From: Desulfobacteraceae bacterium
GTDB taxonomy: Bacteria; Desulfobacterota; Desulfobacteria; Desulfobacterales; Desulfosarcinaceae
NCBI GenBank assembly: GCA_027025615.1
Contig: JALVQM010000288.1
Coordinates: forward strand, 7,203 to 13,744
Direction: 5' to 3'
Length of the DNA: 6,542 nt
A program made the position numbers and the translations under genes. This document shows, one piece after another, positions 1 to 6,262 of the stretch; the stretch's first letter is position 1, and every line of letters begins with the position of its first letter. The notes beneath the pieces were generated by a model that was not told where the DNA came from, did no database searches, and was given only the letters and a program-made list of their open reading frames with translations.

Positions 1-503
1 TGATAATGCTTTTGAAACATGACAACCTTGCCGGCCGGCATTTTTGAATTTCCGGTCACAACTACGATTACCGCCAAAACAGCTTCCCGGTTTCCGGAAT
101 TGGATATGGATTGAAATTTTTCGATGAAACCTGTCAGCGAAAAATCTGCCGGGGTGACTTGTCCCTGTTGCCAGACGGCTTTGAAAATTCCGCTGTTTGC
201 CAGGCTTGATGTTAACAGGTCGGTCAGCATGTCGGCCGGCGGTACCGCCCACAGATGCCTGCTGCTCAACTTTACACCCGAGTCCGAAAGACGGACCATG
301 CGTGTTGTTCTCAGGATTGTAGCCGCTTTGAAAGGAACTATGGCCAGGGTTGCTTCCAGGCGGGGTAATCCTTCATCAAGGGTGACCGCGGCGGTTTCCA
401 ACGTATGTAGCTTTGGCGATTGCTGCATGACAGGAGCCTTGAAACAGCCCCAGCAGACCATGGTTGCCATAAGCCAGGGTATGATACCAATTTTGGAGCG
501 CAT
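1..503 (-). CDS. PqiC-like ABC transport auxiliary lipoprotein of the MCE system (3' end beyond window)
   Basis: The reading frame is open from ATG (501-503) to the left edge with no stop, giving 167 codons; the C-terminus lies outside the window. The N-terminus looks like a lipoprotein signal: basic MRSK, a hydrophobic stretch at residues 5-18, then W-G-C with Cys20 as the likely lipidated residue. The -3 position is Cys17 rather than the usual Leu, so the lipobox is imperfect. Residues 32-110 fit the ABC_trans_aux (PqiC/YmbA, DUF330) pattern: an 'LHTLE' opening strand, 'LRTTRMVRL', then 'RHLWAVPPADML' followed by 'LANSGIFKAVW', matching the family's RW-x-P...L-x-F-x-V core. Family members are about 200 residues, so perhaps 30-40 are missing. 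It starts 18 nt after the MCE gene and has its own Shine-Dalgarno. Known relatives partner with MCE proteins at the outer membrane; the same role is inferred here. Confidence 0.85.
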   Translation of the reverse strand, partial: MRSKIGIIPWLMATMVCWGCFKAPVMQQSPKLHTLETAAVTLDEGLPRLEATLAIVPFKAATILRTTRMVRLSDSGVKLSSRHLWAVPPADMLTDLLTSSLANSGIFKAVWQQGQVTPADFSLTGFIEKFQSISNSGNREAVLAVIVVVTGNSKMPAGKVVMFQKHY

Positions 504-511
504 CGATGGTT

Positions 512-517
512 TCCTTT
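512..517 (-). promoter_or_regulatory. Ribosome binding site of the auxiliary lipoprotein gene
   Basis: On the minus strand AAAGGA lies 8 nt before the ATG at 501-503, within the short gap after the TAG stop of the MCE gene (522-524). This is the clearest Shine-Dalgarno in the transporter operon and fixes the lipoprotein start. The full gap reads as a purine-rich run, GGGGAAAGGAAACC, directly after the stop. Confidence 0.7.
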
Positions 518-521
518 CCCC

Positions 522-1520
522 CTATTGGTCAGATGGTGGTTGGGCAAAGATGAGCTGTGAGGGCTGATCTGATAATTTTTCTATAAGCATGTTCAAATTT
601 CGGGCTGCAGTATCTATGCGTGAAAGGGTGGCTGCAAACTGAATGCCGGCCGCATCGGTTGCATTCTGGGTTCGGTTTATCATTGCTTGGGCTGCTTCCA
701 GAGTTGAATCAAGGCGTTTAGCTGCCTGTTCCAGGTGTTCCAATATGTTTTCCAGCTTTCCACTGTTTTGGCTGACCAGGCTGTCAACCTTTGCCAGTGT
801 ACCTTGCAACTGGTCGACCCTGCCGCTTATATCTCCGGCGGTTGTTCTGAATGCCTGGGCGGTTTGTTCCAGTTCTGAACTCAATTTTGCAGAGTTCAGG
901 TCCGTGATGGCCTTGTTGGCGGTTTGCACCAAGGTGTGAGTGTCTCGAGCAAGCAGGTCCAGGTGTGATTTTTCCAGGTATTTTTCCATCATTGCCAGGT
1001 TGTTGACCAGCTTGTCGGATATTGTTTCAAGCTCAACCTTGTTCAGGGCCTCGATAAGATCGTCTATTCCTTTGAAAAGCTTAGATCTGTCAGAGGCTAC
1101 TGTTGGAATAACCGGATAGGCTGGTTTGAAATTCAGTTCAGGTTTGACAACAGGCTCGCCAGCTGGCAGGCGTTCCAGCTCAACGAACATCAAACCGGTG
1201 ATTCCTACAGATTTCAGCTGAGCAACTATGTTGCTTGTGTCCTTGTGAGGCTGGATCTCTGATTCAATTTTCAGCACGACCTCGATGAGATTTTCATCAG
1301 GGGCAACCGATATCCGGTCTACCCGGCCGATAGAAACACCGCGATATTTAACTGGCGAATCTTTTTCCAGGCCTTGGACCGACTCATCGAAATAGGCTAC
1401 CACCAGCCTGCCTTTTTCAAGGTAATCAGACATGCCGAGCCAAATAATGGCAATAATGATTACGGCTATGCCAATTATCAGGAAAAGCCCTACACTGAAT
1501 TTGGTTTTTAAAGAAGCCAT
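522..1520 (-). CDS. mlaD: MlaD-like MCE-domain protein of an ABC lipid transporter
   Basis: A 332-residue inner-membrane-anchored periplasmic substrate-binding component. Residues 7-30 form one N-terminal transmembrane helix after a short cytoplasmic MASLKTK. Residues 36-118 are the MCE domain, with 'GLEKDSPVKYRGVSIGRV' and the strand ending 'GITGLMFVEL' typical of the family. From about residue 148 to 316 the chain is predicted helical with coiled-coil-like Leu/Ile spacing and is rich in Ala, Ser and Gln. It ends in a short 'PSQLIFAQPP' motif (320-329) of the kind seen at the tails of other MCE proteins. E. coli MlaD is about 183 residues, so the C-terminal extension is roughly 150 longer. 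MCE rings form a hydrophobic pore for phospholipids; the long tail is inferred to extend across the periplasm toward the lipoprotein encoded next. ATG start 16 nt after the ATPase stop, with GGGAA as a modest Shine-Dalgarno. Confidence 0.92.
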   Translation of the reverse strand: MASLKTKFSVGLFLIIGIAVIIIAIIWLGMSDYLEKGRLVVAYFDESVQGLEKDSPVKYRGVSIGRVDRISVAPDENLIEVVLKIESEIQPHKDTSNIVAQLKSVGITGLMFVELERLPAGEPVVKPELNFKPAYPVIPTVASDRSKLFKGIDDLIEALNKVELETISDKLVNNLAMMEKYLEKSHLDLLARDTHTLVQTANKAITDLNSAKLSSELEQTAQAFRTTAGDISGRVDQLQGTLAKVDSLVSQNSGKLENILEHLEQAAKRLDSTLEAAQAMINRTQNATDAAGIQFAATLSRIDTAARNLNMLIEKLSDQPSQLIFAQPPSDQ

Positions 1521-1536
1521 GGTTCAGATTCCCGGG

Positions 1537-2301
1537 TCAAGGATTTGGCTTGCGGTTGAAAAAGCGCTGAACCACAGGATCGTCACTGTCCTGTTTCAAC
1601 CGGCGCGGGTCGCCTTCGGCAATGATTCCATGAGCAGTTTTGTCCAGCATGAGCACCCTGTCAGCAATTTTCAGGATGCTTTCAAGGTCATGGGTGACGA
1701 TGATCATGGTAACTCCAAGGGTTCGATTAAGTTTGAGTATAAGCTGGTCAATCTCGGCTGATGTAACCGGATCAAGTCCTGCTGTGGGTTCGTCCAGAAA
1801 AAGGATTTTAGGGTTCAAAGCCATGGCACGGGCCAAGGCGGCCCGCTTTTTCATCCCGCCACTTATCTCGGACGGGAAAAAATTGGCATAGTTGCCAAGG
1901 TCTACGATACATAACTTCATCCTTACCATTCGGTCAACCGCCGACTTGGGCAAAGAGGTATAACTGGTTATTGGAAGGGCGATGTTTTCGGCAAGGGTCA
2001 TGGACCCGAACAGGGCGCCTCCCTGAAACAGGATGCCCATTTTGCTCAATGCTTGCTGGAAGTTTTGGCTGTTTCCCGTAGTGATATCGATTCCATCGAC
2101 AAATACTCTTCCCGCAGCCGGCAGGTTGAGCCCGACCATGTGCTTCAGCAGGGTGGTTTTGCCACAACCGCTTCCACCTATGATCATAAATATTTCACCG
2201 GCACTGACCTGGAAGTTTATGTCATCGAGGATAATCCTGTCCTGGAAGGCAGCTACCAGGTTTTGAACTTCGATTATGGGCTCTGGTTTGTTTTTTTCCA
2301 T
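1537..2301 (-). CDS. mlaF: MlaF-like ABC transporter ATPase
   Basis: A 254-residue cytoplasmic ATPase that powers the MCE lipid transporter. All nucleotide-binding motifs are intact: Walker A GGSGCGKTT (42-50), Q-loop Gln93 in 'LFQGGALFGSMT', signature SGGMKKR (147-153), Walker B ILFLDE (166-171) followed by PTAGLDP, and switch His204 in VTHD. The GALF-S-T-ENI-P segment after the Q-loop and the SGGM signature variant are characteristic of MlaF/Ttg2A rather than general ABC importers. The open frame extends 13 codons further to a TTG at 2338-2340, but that would overlap the permease gene by 38 nt and shows no Shine-Dalgarno. The ATG at 2299-2301 lies one base after the permease stop and directly before the first beta strand (PIIEVQNL), so I chose it. 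Translation is probably coupled to the permease gene. Confidence 0.93.
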   Translation of the reverse strand: MEKNKPEPIIEVQNLVAAFQDRIILDDINFQVSAGEIFMIIGGSGCGKTTLLKHMVGLNLPAAGRVFVDGIDITTGNSQNFQQALSKMGILFQGGALFGSMTLAENIALPITSYTSLPKSAVDRMVRMKLCIVDLGNYANFFPSEISGGMKKRAALARAMALNPKILFLDEPTAGLDPVTSAEIDQLILKLNRTLGVTMIIVTHDLESILKIADRVLMLDKTAHGIIAEGDPRRLKQDSDDPVVQRFFNRKPNP

Positions 2302-2302
2302 T

Positions 2303-3445
2303 TTACCAGTAACTACGAATAACGGCAAAGATTGAGTCAAACAGAATAATCATGAAAATACTTGTAACAACGGACGATGTAGCGGCCTGTCCAACGGCCG
2401 AGGCACCGCCACGGACCTGGAACCCGCGCAGACATCCAATCCAGGCGATTAAAGTAGCAAATACCAAGCTTTTGGCCAGGCCCCAGACAAATTCGAAAAG
2501 AGACAGGGCGCTTATGGTCTGATTGATATAACTTCCCGGCGTCAGGTTAAGCAGGCTGACGCTGATAACCAGTCCGCCTAAAATTGCAAAAAGATCTGAA
2601 AAAAGGGTCAGCAGGGGAATTACTATCATGCTTGCCAGCAGGCGCGGTATGGCCAGGAAAAGGGTAGGGGAAAAACCCATGGAAAACAGGGCGTCGATTT
2701 CTTCTGAAATGCGCATTGTTCCAATTTCGGCGGCGAATGCGGAACCTGACCGACCGGCAACCACTATGGCAGTCATGATGGGGCCCAGTTCCGAAACCAT
2801 GGACAGAGCTACAAGAGAAGCCACGTAAATTTCCGCCCCGAACTGGGCTAACTGAAGGGAAGAGACAAAGGCCATGATCAGGCCGAGTAAAAAGCTTATC
2901 AATCCCACTATGGGCAGGGCGTCTACCCCGGTTTTCTGCATCAGGGTCAGCACATCACCCCAGCGCAACATCCGGGGATTAAGTAATACGTGCCAACAGC
3001 AAATTGCTACCGAACCCAGAAAAGAGACCATGTACCGAATATGGTTCAGGCTGGTTAAGGTGGCTTCTCCCAGACGCACGAAAAGGTTGGGCTGCCTGGG
3101 AGGTTTTATGGGTTCGCAATGATGAGGATCGTCAATATCGACCAGGGAGAGAATAGCCTGGGCGTCTGCAGGCAGATTGCGAACCTTTAAATCAATGTTT
3201 TGTGATTTGCAGCGATCCCTTAACTCGGCAATTATCATCGCGCCGTAATCATCGAAGTAAACTACGTCTTGCATATCGAGACAGAACGAAGATCCGGAAG
3301 AGATATTATTAAGGTCGTTTAACAGGTTAACCAAAAGGGGGCCGGCTGTTTTGTGATTTATACGGCCTTTGACAAAAATAACCACGCCCTGTTCATCGTG
3401 CAGGGTGTGGTACAGGTCGGCATTTTTTGTAGGTGCGGCCGTCAT
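2303..3445 (-). CDS. mlaE: STAS domain-MlaE permease fusion of the MCE lipid transporter
   Basis: A 380-residue inner-membrane permease. Residues about 10-105 form a STAS domain (strand 'VVIFVKGRIN', then 'DVVYFDDYGAMIIAEL', then 'VRNLPADAQAILSLVDI'). A short linker containing HHC (108-110) follows. Residues about 125-380 are the MlaE/YrbE permease, with several hydrophobic segments (roughly 175-200, 205-232, 262-300, 315-338, 355-376). The family hallmark is clear: 'AGRSGSAFAAEIGTMRISEE' (230-249) followed by IDAL, the cytoplasmic coupling region. In E. coli the STAS part is a separate protein, MlaB, which binds the ATPase MlaF; here it is fused. The usual D-S/T-x-G STAS signature reads D65-D66-Y67-G68, so the Ser/Thr is replaced by Asp. 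ATG start 12 nt after the preceding small gene; the Shine-Dalgarno is weak, which suggests coupling. Confidence 0.93.
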   Translation of the reverse strand: MTAAPTKNADLYHTLHDEQGVVIFVKGRINHKTAGPLLVNLLNDLNNISSGSSFCLDMQDVVYFDDYGAMIIAELRDRCKSQNIDLKVRNLPADAQAILSLVDIDDPHHCEPIKPPRQPNLFVRLGEATLTSLNHIRYMVSFLGSVAICCWHVLLNPRMLRWGDVLTLMQKTGVDALPIVGLISFLLGLIMAFVSSLQLAQFGAEIYVASLVALSMVSELGPIMTAIVVAGRSGSAFAAEIGTMRISEEIDALFSMGFSPTLFLAIPRLLASMIVIPLLTLFSDLFAILGGLVISVSLLNLTPGSYINQTISALSLFEFVWGLAKSLVFATLIAWIGCLRGFQVRGGASAVGQAATSSVVTSIFMIILFDSIFAVIRSYW

Positions 3446-3457
3446 CCTGGTGACAAG

Positions 3458-3688
3458 CTATTTCCCGCGCCAGCTTTCGATACTCAGCGCGTGGGATTCA
3501 AGCGATGAAAACGATCGTGTACTTGAAATCGACCGTGATAACAGGGTTTGAATTTCATCGATCAATCTGCAATTGTCAGCGCATCCAGGGAATTCATCAC
3601 GTGTGGGACATTTTTTGCACGGACTTTTGACAAGATATCCAATTTCAAAATCAAAACAGCGCTTATGATTACCGAATTCCCAAGCCAT
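3458..3688 (-). CDS. Small cysteine-motif protein, first gene of the MCE operon
   Basis: A 76-residue protein of unknown function that I cannot assign to a named family. It has no signal peptide or membrane segment, so it is probably cytoplasmic. Five cysteines occur at residues 11, 24, 27, 36 and 40; the last four form C-x2-C-x8-C-x3-C ('CKKCPTRDEFPGCADNC'), suggestive of a small metal-binding knuckle. A helical stretch (RLIDEIQTLLSR) follows, and then a Ser-rich tail (residues 51-70). It begins with ATG and has GGAGAA 8 nt upstream. Its stop lies 12 nt before the permease ATG, so it is very probably co-transcribed and perhaps needed for coupled translation. That it is a real gene is supported by the ordered Cys motif, the Shine-Dalgarno and the tight spacing. 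A link to lipid transport is inference from position only. Confidence 0.72.
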   Translation of the reverse strand: MAWEFGNHKRCFDFEIGYLVKSPCKKCPTRDEFPGCADNCRLIDEIQTLLSRSISSTRSFSSLESHALSIESWRGK

Positions 3689-3696
3689 ACAGAAGG

Positions 3697-3702
3697 TTCT
3701 CC
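3697..3702 (-). promoter_or_regulatory. Ribosome binding site of the small cysteine-motif gene
   Basis: Minus-strand GGAGAA ends 8 nt before the ATG at 3686-3688. It supports both the reality and the start of this short gene. Confidence 0.55.
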
Positions 3703-3719
3703 ATTAAATATTTCAGCTC

Positions 3720-3748
3720 AAATTAGCACACCTTTTTAGTTTACACAA
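3720..3748 (-). promoter_or_regulatory. Weak candidate promoter for the MCE operon
   Basis: On the minus strand TTGTGT (3743-3748) is followed after 17 nt by TAATTT (3720-3725). The second box is preceded by TGC as in an extended -10. Each hexamer matches the sigma-70 consensus only partly. The position, about 30 nt before the first operon gene, is sensible, and no intrinsic terminator separates it from the upstream synthetase gene. Readthrough from that gene is therefore an alternative source of operon transcription. Confidence 0.25.
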
Positions 3749-3773
3749 TGGAAAGCAACAGGAACCTTTTTAG
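3730..3773. repeat. 10-bp direct repeat in the spacer before the MCE operon
   Basis: ACCTTTTTAG occurs at 3730-3739 and again at 3764-3773 on the plus strand (CTAAAAAGGT on the minus strand). The repeat starts are 34 bp apart, close to three helical turns. One copy lies within the candidate promoter spacer and the other upstream of it. It could be a paired operator, but in an AT-rich spacer a chance match cannot be excluded. Confidence 0.35.
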
Positions 3774-3788
3774 CAGCTGTGTGGTGAA

Positions 3789-6005
3789 TTATTTTTGTAG
3801 TGAATGTTGTTTGTTTCTGGTTATATATTGATAATATTTAAACATATTGGCCATGGCCTTGACCGCCCGCTCCGGGGTTTCATAATAAACTGCTTTGAAA
3901 GACGAAGCGGATTTGTGGTAGACGGTCTTTTTTTCGGCATCGGCCAGAAGGCTGACACCGAAAACCGGCTTGCCCGTGTTTTCCATTAATTTAATGGTAT
4001 AATTGATATATTCATCTTCAAAATCTCTGAACATCTTTAAGACTTGCTCCAGTGTCGTTTCGCTGGTCTCCGGATCGGCCTTGCGAATTGAATCTGCCAG
4101 GCGGCTGATGAAAAGACTACGGCCAAGAATGCCAAGATCGATAACAGCATCACATCCGCTCCAGTTTAACAGGATTGCAAGGATTTTTTTGGGAATTGAT
4201 GTGTCCGGTTCCCCAACAAGGTCGACTGGATTGGATTTGCTCCAATAAGGTGGCAAGATATCGTCAATCCCGGCAATAACCGTACGATCCAATTGAGGTA
4301 TTTCGAGTCCGTATTTTTCACAAAGGTCGGCGGTAACAACACCCCATCCACCACCAAGGGTCATAATGGCCACGCGCTTGCCACGAGGCATGGGCAGGCT
4401 TGAAAAGGCCGCTGAAAGATCAAGAAGGTCCATGGGGTATTCAACCTTGATGATTCCTGCCTGGCGGCACATTGCTTCGAATACCCTCTGGTTGGATGCC
4501 AGGGCTCCGGTATGACTGGCGGCAGCCCGGTTGCCGGCCGATGTCTGCCCGCCTTTTAGAAGTACGATGGGTTTCCTGGAGCTTAAGCGCTGCGCAATTT
4601 TGAAAAAGCGTCTTCCGTTGGTTACATTTTCAAGGTAGACCATTATTGTCCTGGTTTTCACGTCCTTCTCAAGGGATTCCAGGTAATCTTCCATACAGAT
4701 CATGGCCTCGTTGCCGCTGCCGGCAAAAGCCCGAATACCGATGGCCTGCTGTTCAGCAAAAGCCAGCAACTGGGTGCCCATGTTTCCCGACTGGGCAATT
4801 ACTGCCGTGGAGCCGGCACTGGGGCGTACTGCGGTACCAGTGCAGAAAAGTCCGATGTGCGGGTTACAAATGCCCATGGTATTTGGCCCCAGAATGTAGA
4901 TCCCGGCTTTTTCAGCAGCGGCAACGAGTTTTCTTTCCATTTCCCTGCCGGCGGGACCACTTTCGCCGAAACCGGATGATATCAGGAGAACCTTGTTGAT
5001 ACCTTTGCGTTTGAACTGTTCAAGCAATTGCAATACATTGCCCGCCGGAATAGTGACTACAGCAAGGTCAACGCTGGATTCAATTTCTTCTACAGAACGA
5101 TACACCTTACGGCCTGCAATTTTCCCACCTTTGCTGTTGACAAGATAAACCTTGCCCCGGAAGCCGCCGCCGATTGTGTTTACCGTCAACATGTGTCCCC
5201 ATTTACCAAGCTGGGCTGAGGCACCGATAAAAGCCAATGAGCGGGGATGAAAAAACCCATGAATTATGTGACTGGGAACAGGCTTGCATGGCAGGTGTTT
5301 TTCAATTTGTTCCGGATTGAATCCCAGCAGCGCGTCCACCGCGGTAAGCTTTCCGGCCGAGTCGATTATCAGGGGATTGATATCCAGTTCTGCAAGTTGG
5401 GGGAAGTCATCGATGATTTTGCATATGGCGGTGATAATTCTTTCCAGACTGTCAAAGTCAATCGGTTTTTGACCGCGAAAGGCACCCAGGATCCCGGATC
5501 CCCTCAACCCGGCGATCATTTCTGAAATATCATCCCGGGTTACAGGTGCCAGGGAAAGGGAAACGTCATCCAGGACTTCTGTGAATATGCCTCCCAGGCC
5601 AATCAGCACCACCGGTCCAAAGTGCGGATCACGAAACATGCCGAGCATAAGTTCGCGATTGCCGCTGACCTGTTTTTGAACAAGTAGATCCATATTGGAC
5701 GTTGATTTTGAAAGATCGTTTGCGGCCTGCAAAAGCTGGCGGGCATCGTTAAGGTTGAGTTTCACCAGGCCACTGTCTGATTTATGATGCACTCCGGGTA
5801 CAAGAGCTTTCAGGACAACCGGAAACCCTAGTTTTTCTGCCGATTGGACGGCATCTTCAGGGCTTGCCGCCAAATGTTCTTCAACAACCGGTATTCCGTA
5901 AGCTGAAAGAAATTGCTTGGCCTGGTATTCATTGAGGCTGAACCCAGTGTTGGATGCAAGGTTTCTTTTGATGTAACCGAATGCGGACTTTTTAAAATTG
6001 TTCAA
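3789..6005 (-). CDS. ADP-forming acyl-CoA (acetyl-CoA) synthetase, fused beta-alpha
   Basis: A 738-residue cytoplasmic enzyme predicted to interconvert acyl-CoA + ADP + Pi and the free acid + CoA + ATP. Residues about 12-230 are the ATP-grasp (beta) part, with 'FPVVLKALVPGVHHKSDSGL' (61-80) carrying the conserved His74-Lys75, a 'GLGGIFTEVLDD' loop (136-147) and 'ELDINPLII' (206-214). Residues about 250-345 are the Rossmann CoA-binding domain (FIGAS, 259-263), followed by GPNTMGI (373-379) and AQSGNMG (404-410). The ligase segment carries the phosphohistidine motif 'SHTGA' with His498. The last about 190 residues are the remaining ligase domain. There is no acetyltransferase domain, unlike PatZ/YfiQ protein acetyltransferases. 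The substrate (acetate, branched-chain or aryl acid) cannot be told. The start is TTG: an in-frame TGA at 6033-6035 precedes it, there is no ATG between, and AAGGGG lies 6 nt upstream. Confidence 0.92.
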   Translation of the reverse strand: MNNFKKSAFGYIKRNLASNTGFSLNEYQAKQFLSAYGIPVVEEHLAASPEDAVQSAEKLGFPVVLKALVPGVHHKSDSGLVKLNLNDARQLLQAANDLSKSTSNMDLLVQKQVSGNRELMLGMFRDPHFGPVVLIGLGGIFTEVLDDVSLSLAPVTRDDISEMIAGLRGSGILGAFRGQKPIDFDSLERIITAICKIIDDFPQLAELDINPLIIDSAGKLTAVDALLGFNPEQIEKHLPCKPVPSHIIHGFFHPRSLAFIGASAQLGKWGHMLTVNTIGGGFRGKVYLVNSKGGKIAGRKVYRSVEEIESSVDLAVVTIPAGNVLQLLEQFKRKGINKVLLISSGFGESGPAGREMERKLVAAAEKAGIYILGPNTMGICNPHIGLFCTGTAVRPSAGSTAVIAQSGNMGTQLLAFAEQQAIGIRAFAGSGNEAMICMEDYLESLEKDVKTRTIMVYLENVTNGRRFFKIAQRLSSRKPIVLLKGGQTSAGNRAAASHTGALASNQRVFEAMCRQAGIIKVEYPMDLLDLSAAFSSLPMPRGKRVAIMTLGGGWGVVTADLCEKYGLEIPQLDRTVIAGIDDILPPYWSKSNPVDLVGEPDTSIPKKILAILLNWSGCDAVIDLGILGRSLFISRLADSIRKADPETSETTLEQVLKMFRDFEDEYINYTIKLMENTGKPVFGVSLLADAEKKTVYHKSASSFKAVYYETPERAVKAMANMFKYYQYITRNKQHSLQK

Positions 6006-6011
6006 ACCCGG

Positions 6012-6017
6012 CCCCTT
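6012..6017 (-). promoter_or_regulatory. Ribosome binding site deciding the TTG start of the acyl-CoA synthetase
   Basis: Minus-strand AAGGGG ends 6 nt before the TTG at 6003-6005. The next in-frame codon upstream that matters is a TGA stop at 6033-6035, and no ATG or GTG intervenes, so the TTG is well supported. Confidence 0.65.
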
Positions 6018-6043
6018 TATTGTATTGTCTGTTCAAGTAATTC

Positions 6044-6078
6044 CTGAGTGGTGCTGGCTTTATCAGCAAAAACCTCAG
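6044..6078 (-). other. Imperfect stem-loop in the synthetase leader
   Basis: CTGAG (6044-6048) pairs with CTCAG (6074-6078), and inside it GCTG (6053-6056) pairs with CAGC (6064-6067), leaving an asymmetric internal loop. No T-run follows on the minus strand, so it does not look like an intrinsic terminator. It would sit in the 5' leader, about 25 nt before the Shine-Dalgarno, if transcription starts at the -10 box near 6105. Its stability is modest and any function is unknown. Confidence 0.3.
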
Positions 6079-6104
6079 AGAGTGTAATCTGCGGATAAAC
6101 TTAT

Positions 6105-6110
6105 ATTATA
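6105..6110 (-). promoter_or_regulatory. Candidate -10 box of the acyl-CoA synthetase promoter
   Basis: The minus strand reads TATAAT here, a perfect sigma-70 -10 hexamer in an AT-rich setting. At the expected 16-18 nt upstream I see no good -35 box (ACAATT or GACAAT), so it would need an activator or be intrinsically weak. Transcription would begin near 6098, giving a leader of about 93 nt. Confidence 0.35.
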
Positions 6111-6162
6111 ATTGACCCGGATTAACTAATTGTCGGCAAATCCAACCCAAGTGCTGCCCAGT

Positions 6163-6252
6163 GTCAGGGTAAGCCAAAATTAACGTTAACGTCAAGGTAA
6201 AAGTGCATTGAGACAGCCGACCATCACCGAGAGGAGCGACCGGTCAAGGCAA
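6163..6252. repeat. Three short direct repeats, GTCARGGYAA
   Basis: GTCAGGGTAA (6163-6172), GTCAAGGTAA (6191-6200) and GTCAAGGCAA (6243-6252) recur on the plus strand between the two genes. A perfect 10-bp palindrome, TTAACGTTAA, lies at 6180-6189, and GACCGGTC lies at 6238-6245. The repeats lie upstream of the synthetase -10 candidate and could be regulator sites, but their spacing is irregular and they may be chance. I find nothing else clear in this 257-nt intergenic stretch, and no convincing terminator for the gene to the right. Confidence 0.3.
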
Positions 6253-6262
6253 ACTAAGTGTT

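Noticed and set aside
124..567. 147-codon plus-strand open frame starting MKPVSEKSAG with a CPCC motif
   Set aside because: It lies antisense to the auxiliary lipoprotein and the end of the MCE gene, both well supported by family motifs and ribosome sites. It has no recognisable domain.
1432..1761. 109-codon plus-strand open frame
   Set aside because: It is antisense across the MCE/ATPase junction and opposite intact Walker B and H-loop codons; a shadow frame.
1934..2167. 77-codon minus-strand frame inside the ATPase gene
   Set aside because: It is a second-frame shadow of the ATPase core, overlapping Walker A and Q-loop codons.
3689..3788. Intrinsic terminator after the acyl-CoA synthetase
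   Set aside because: T- and A-runs are present, but I find no GC-rich stem directly before a T-run on the minus strand; only the short CAGCTG palindrome is seen.
4646..4999. 117-codon plus-strand open frame rich in Arg, Pro and Cys
   Set aside because: It is antisense to the CoA-ligase part of the acyl-CoA synthetase, and its composition is typical of a shadow of a GC-biased gene.
3789..6005. Possible PatZ/YfiQ-type protein acetyltransferase
   Set aside because: There is no GNAT domain, and the domain order is ATP-grasp first. Both ligase histidine motifs are intact, which favours a true ADP-forming synthetase.
6180..6189. TTAACGTTAA palindrome as an insertion-sequence end or attachment site
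   Set aside because: There is no transposase or integrase, no matching inverted end and no target duplication nearby. It is kept only as a possible operator.
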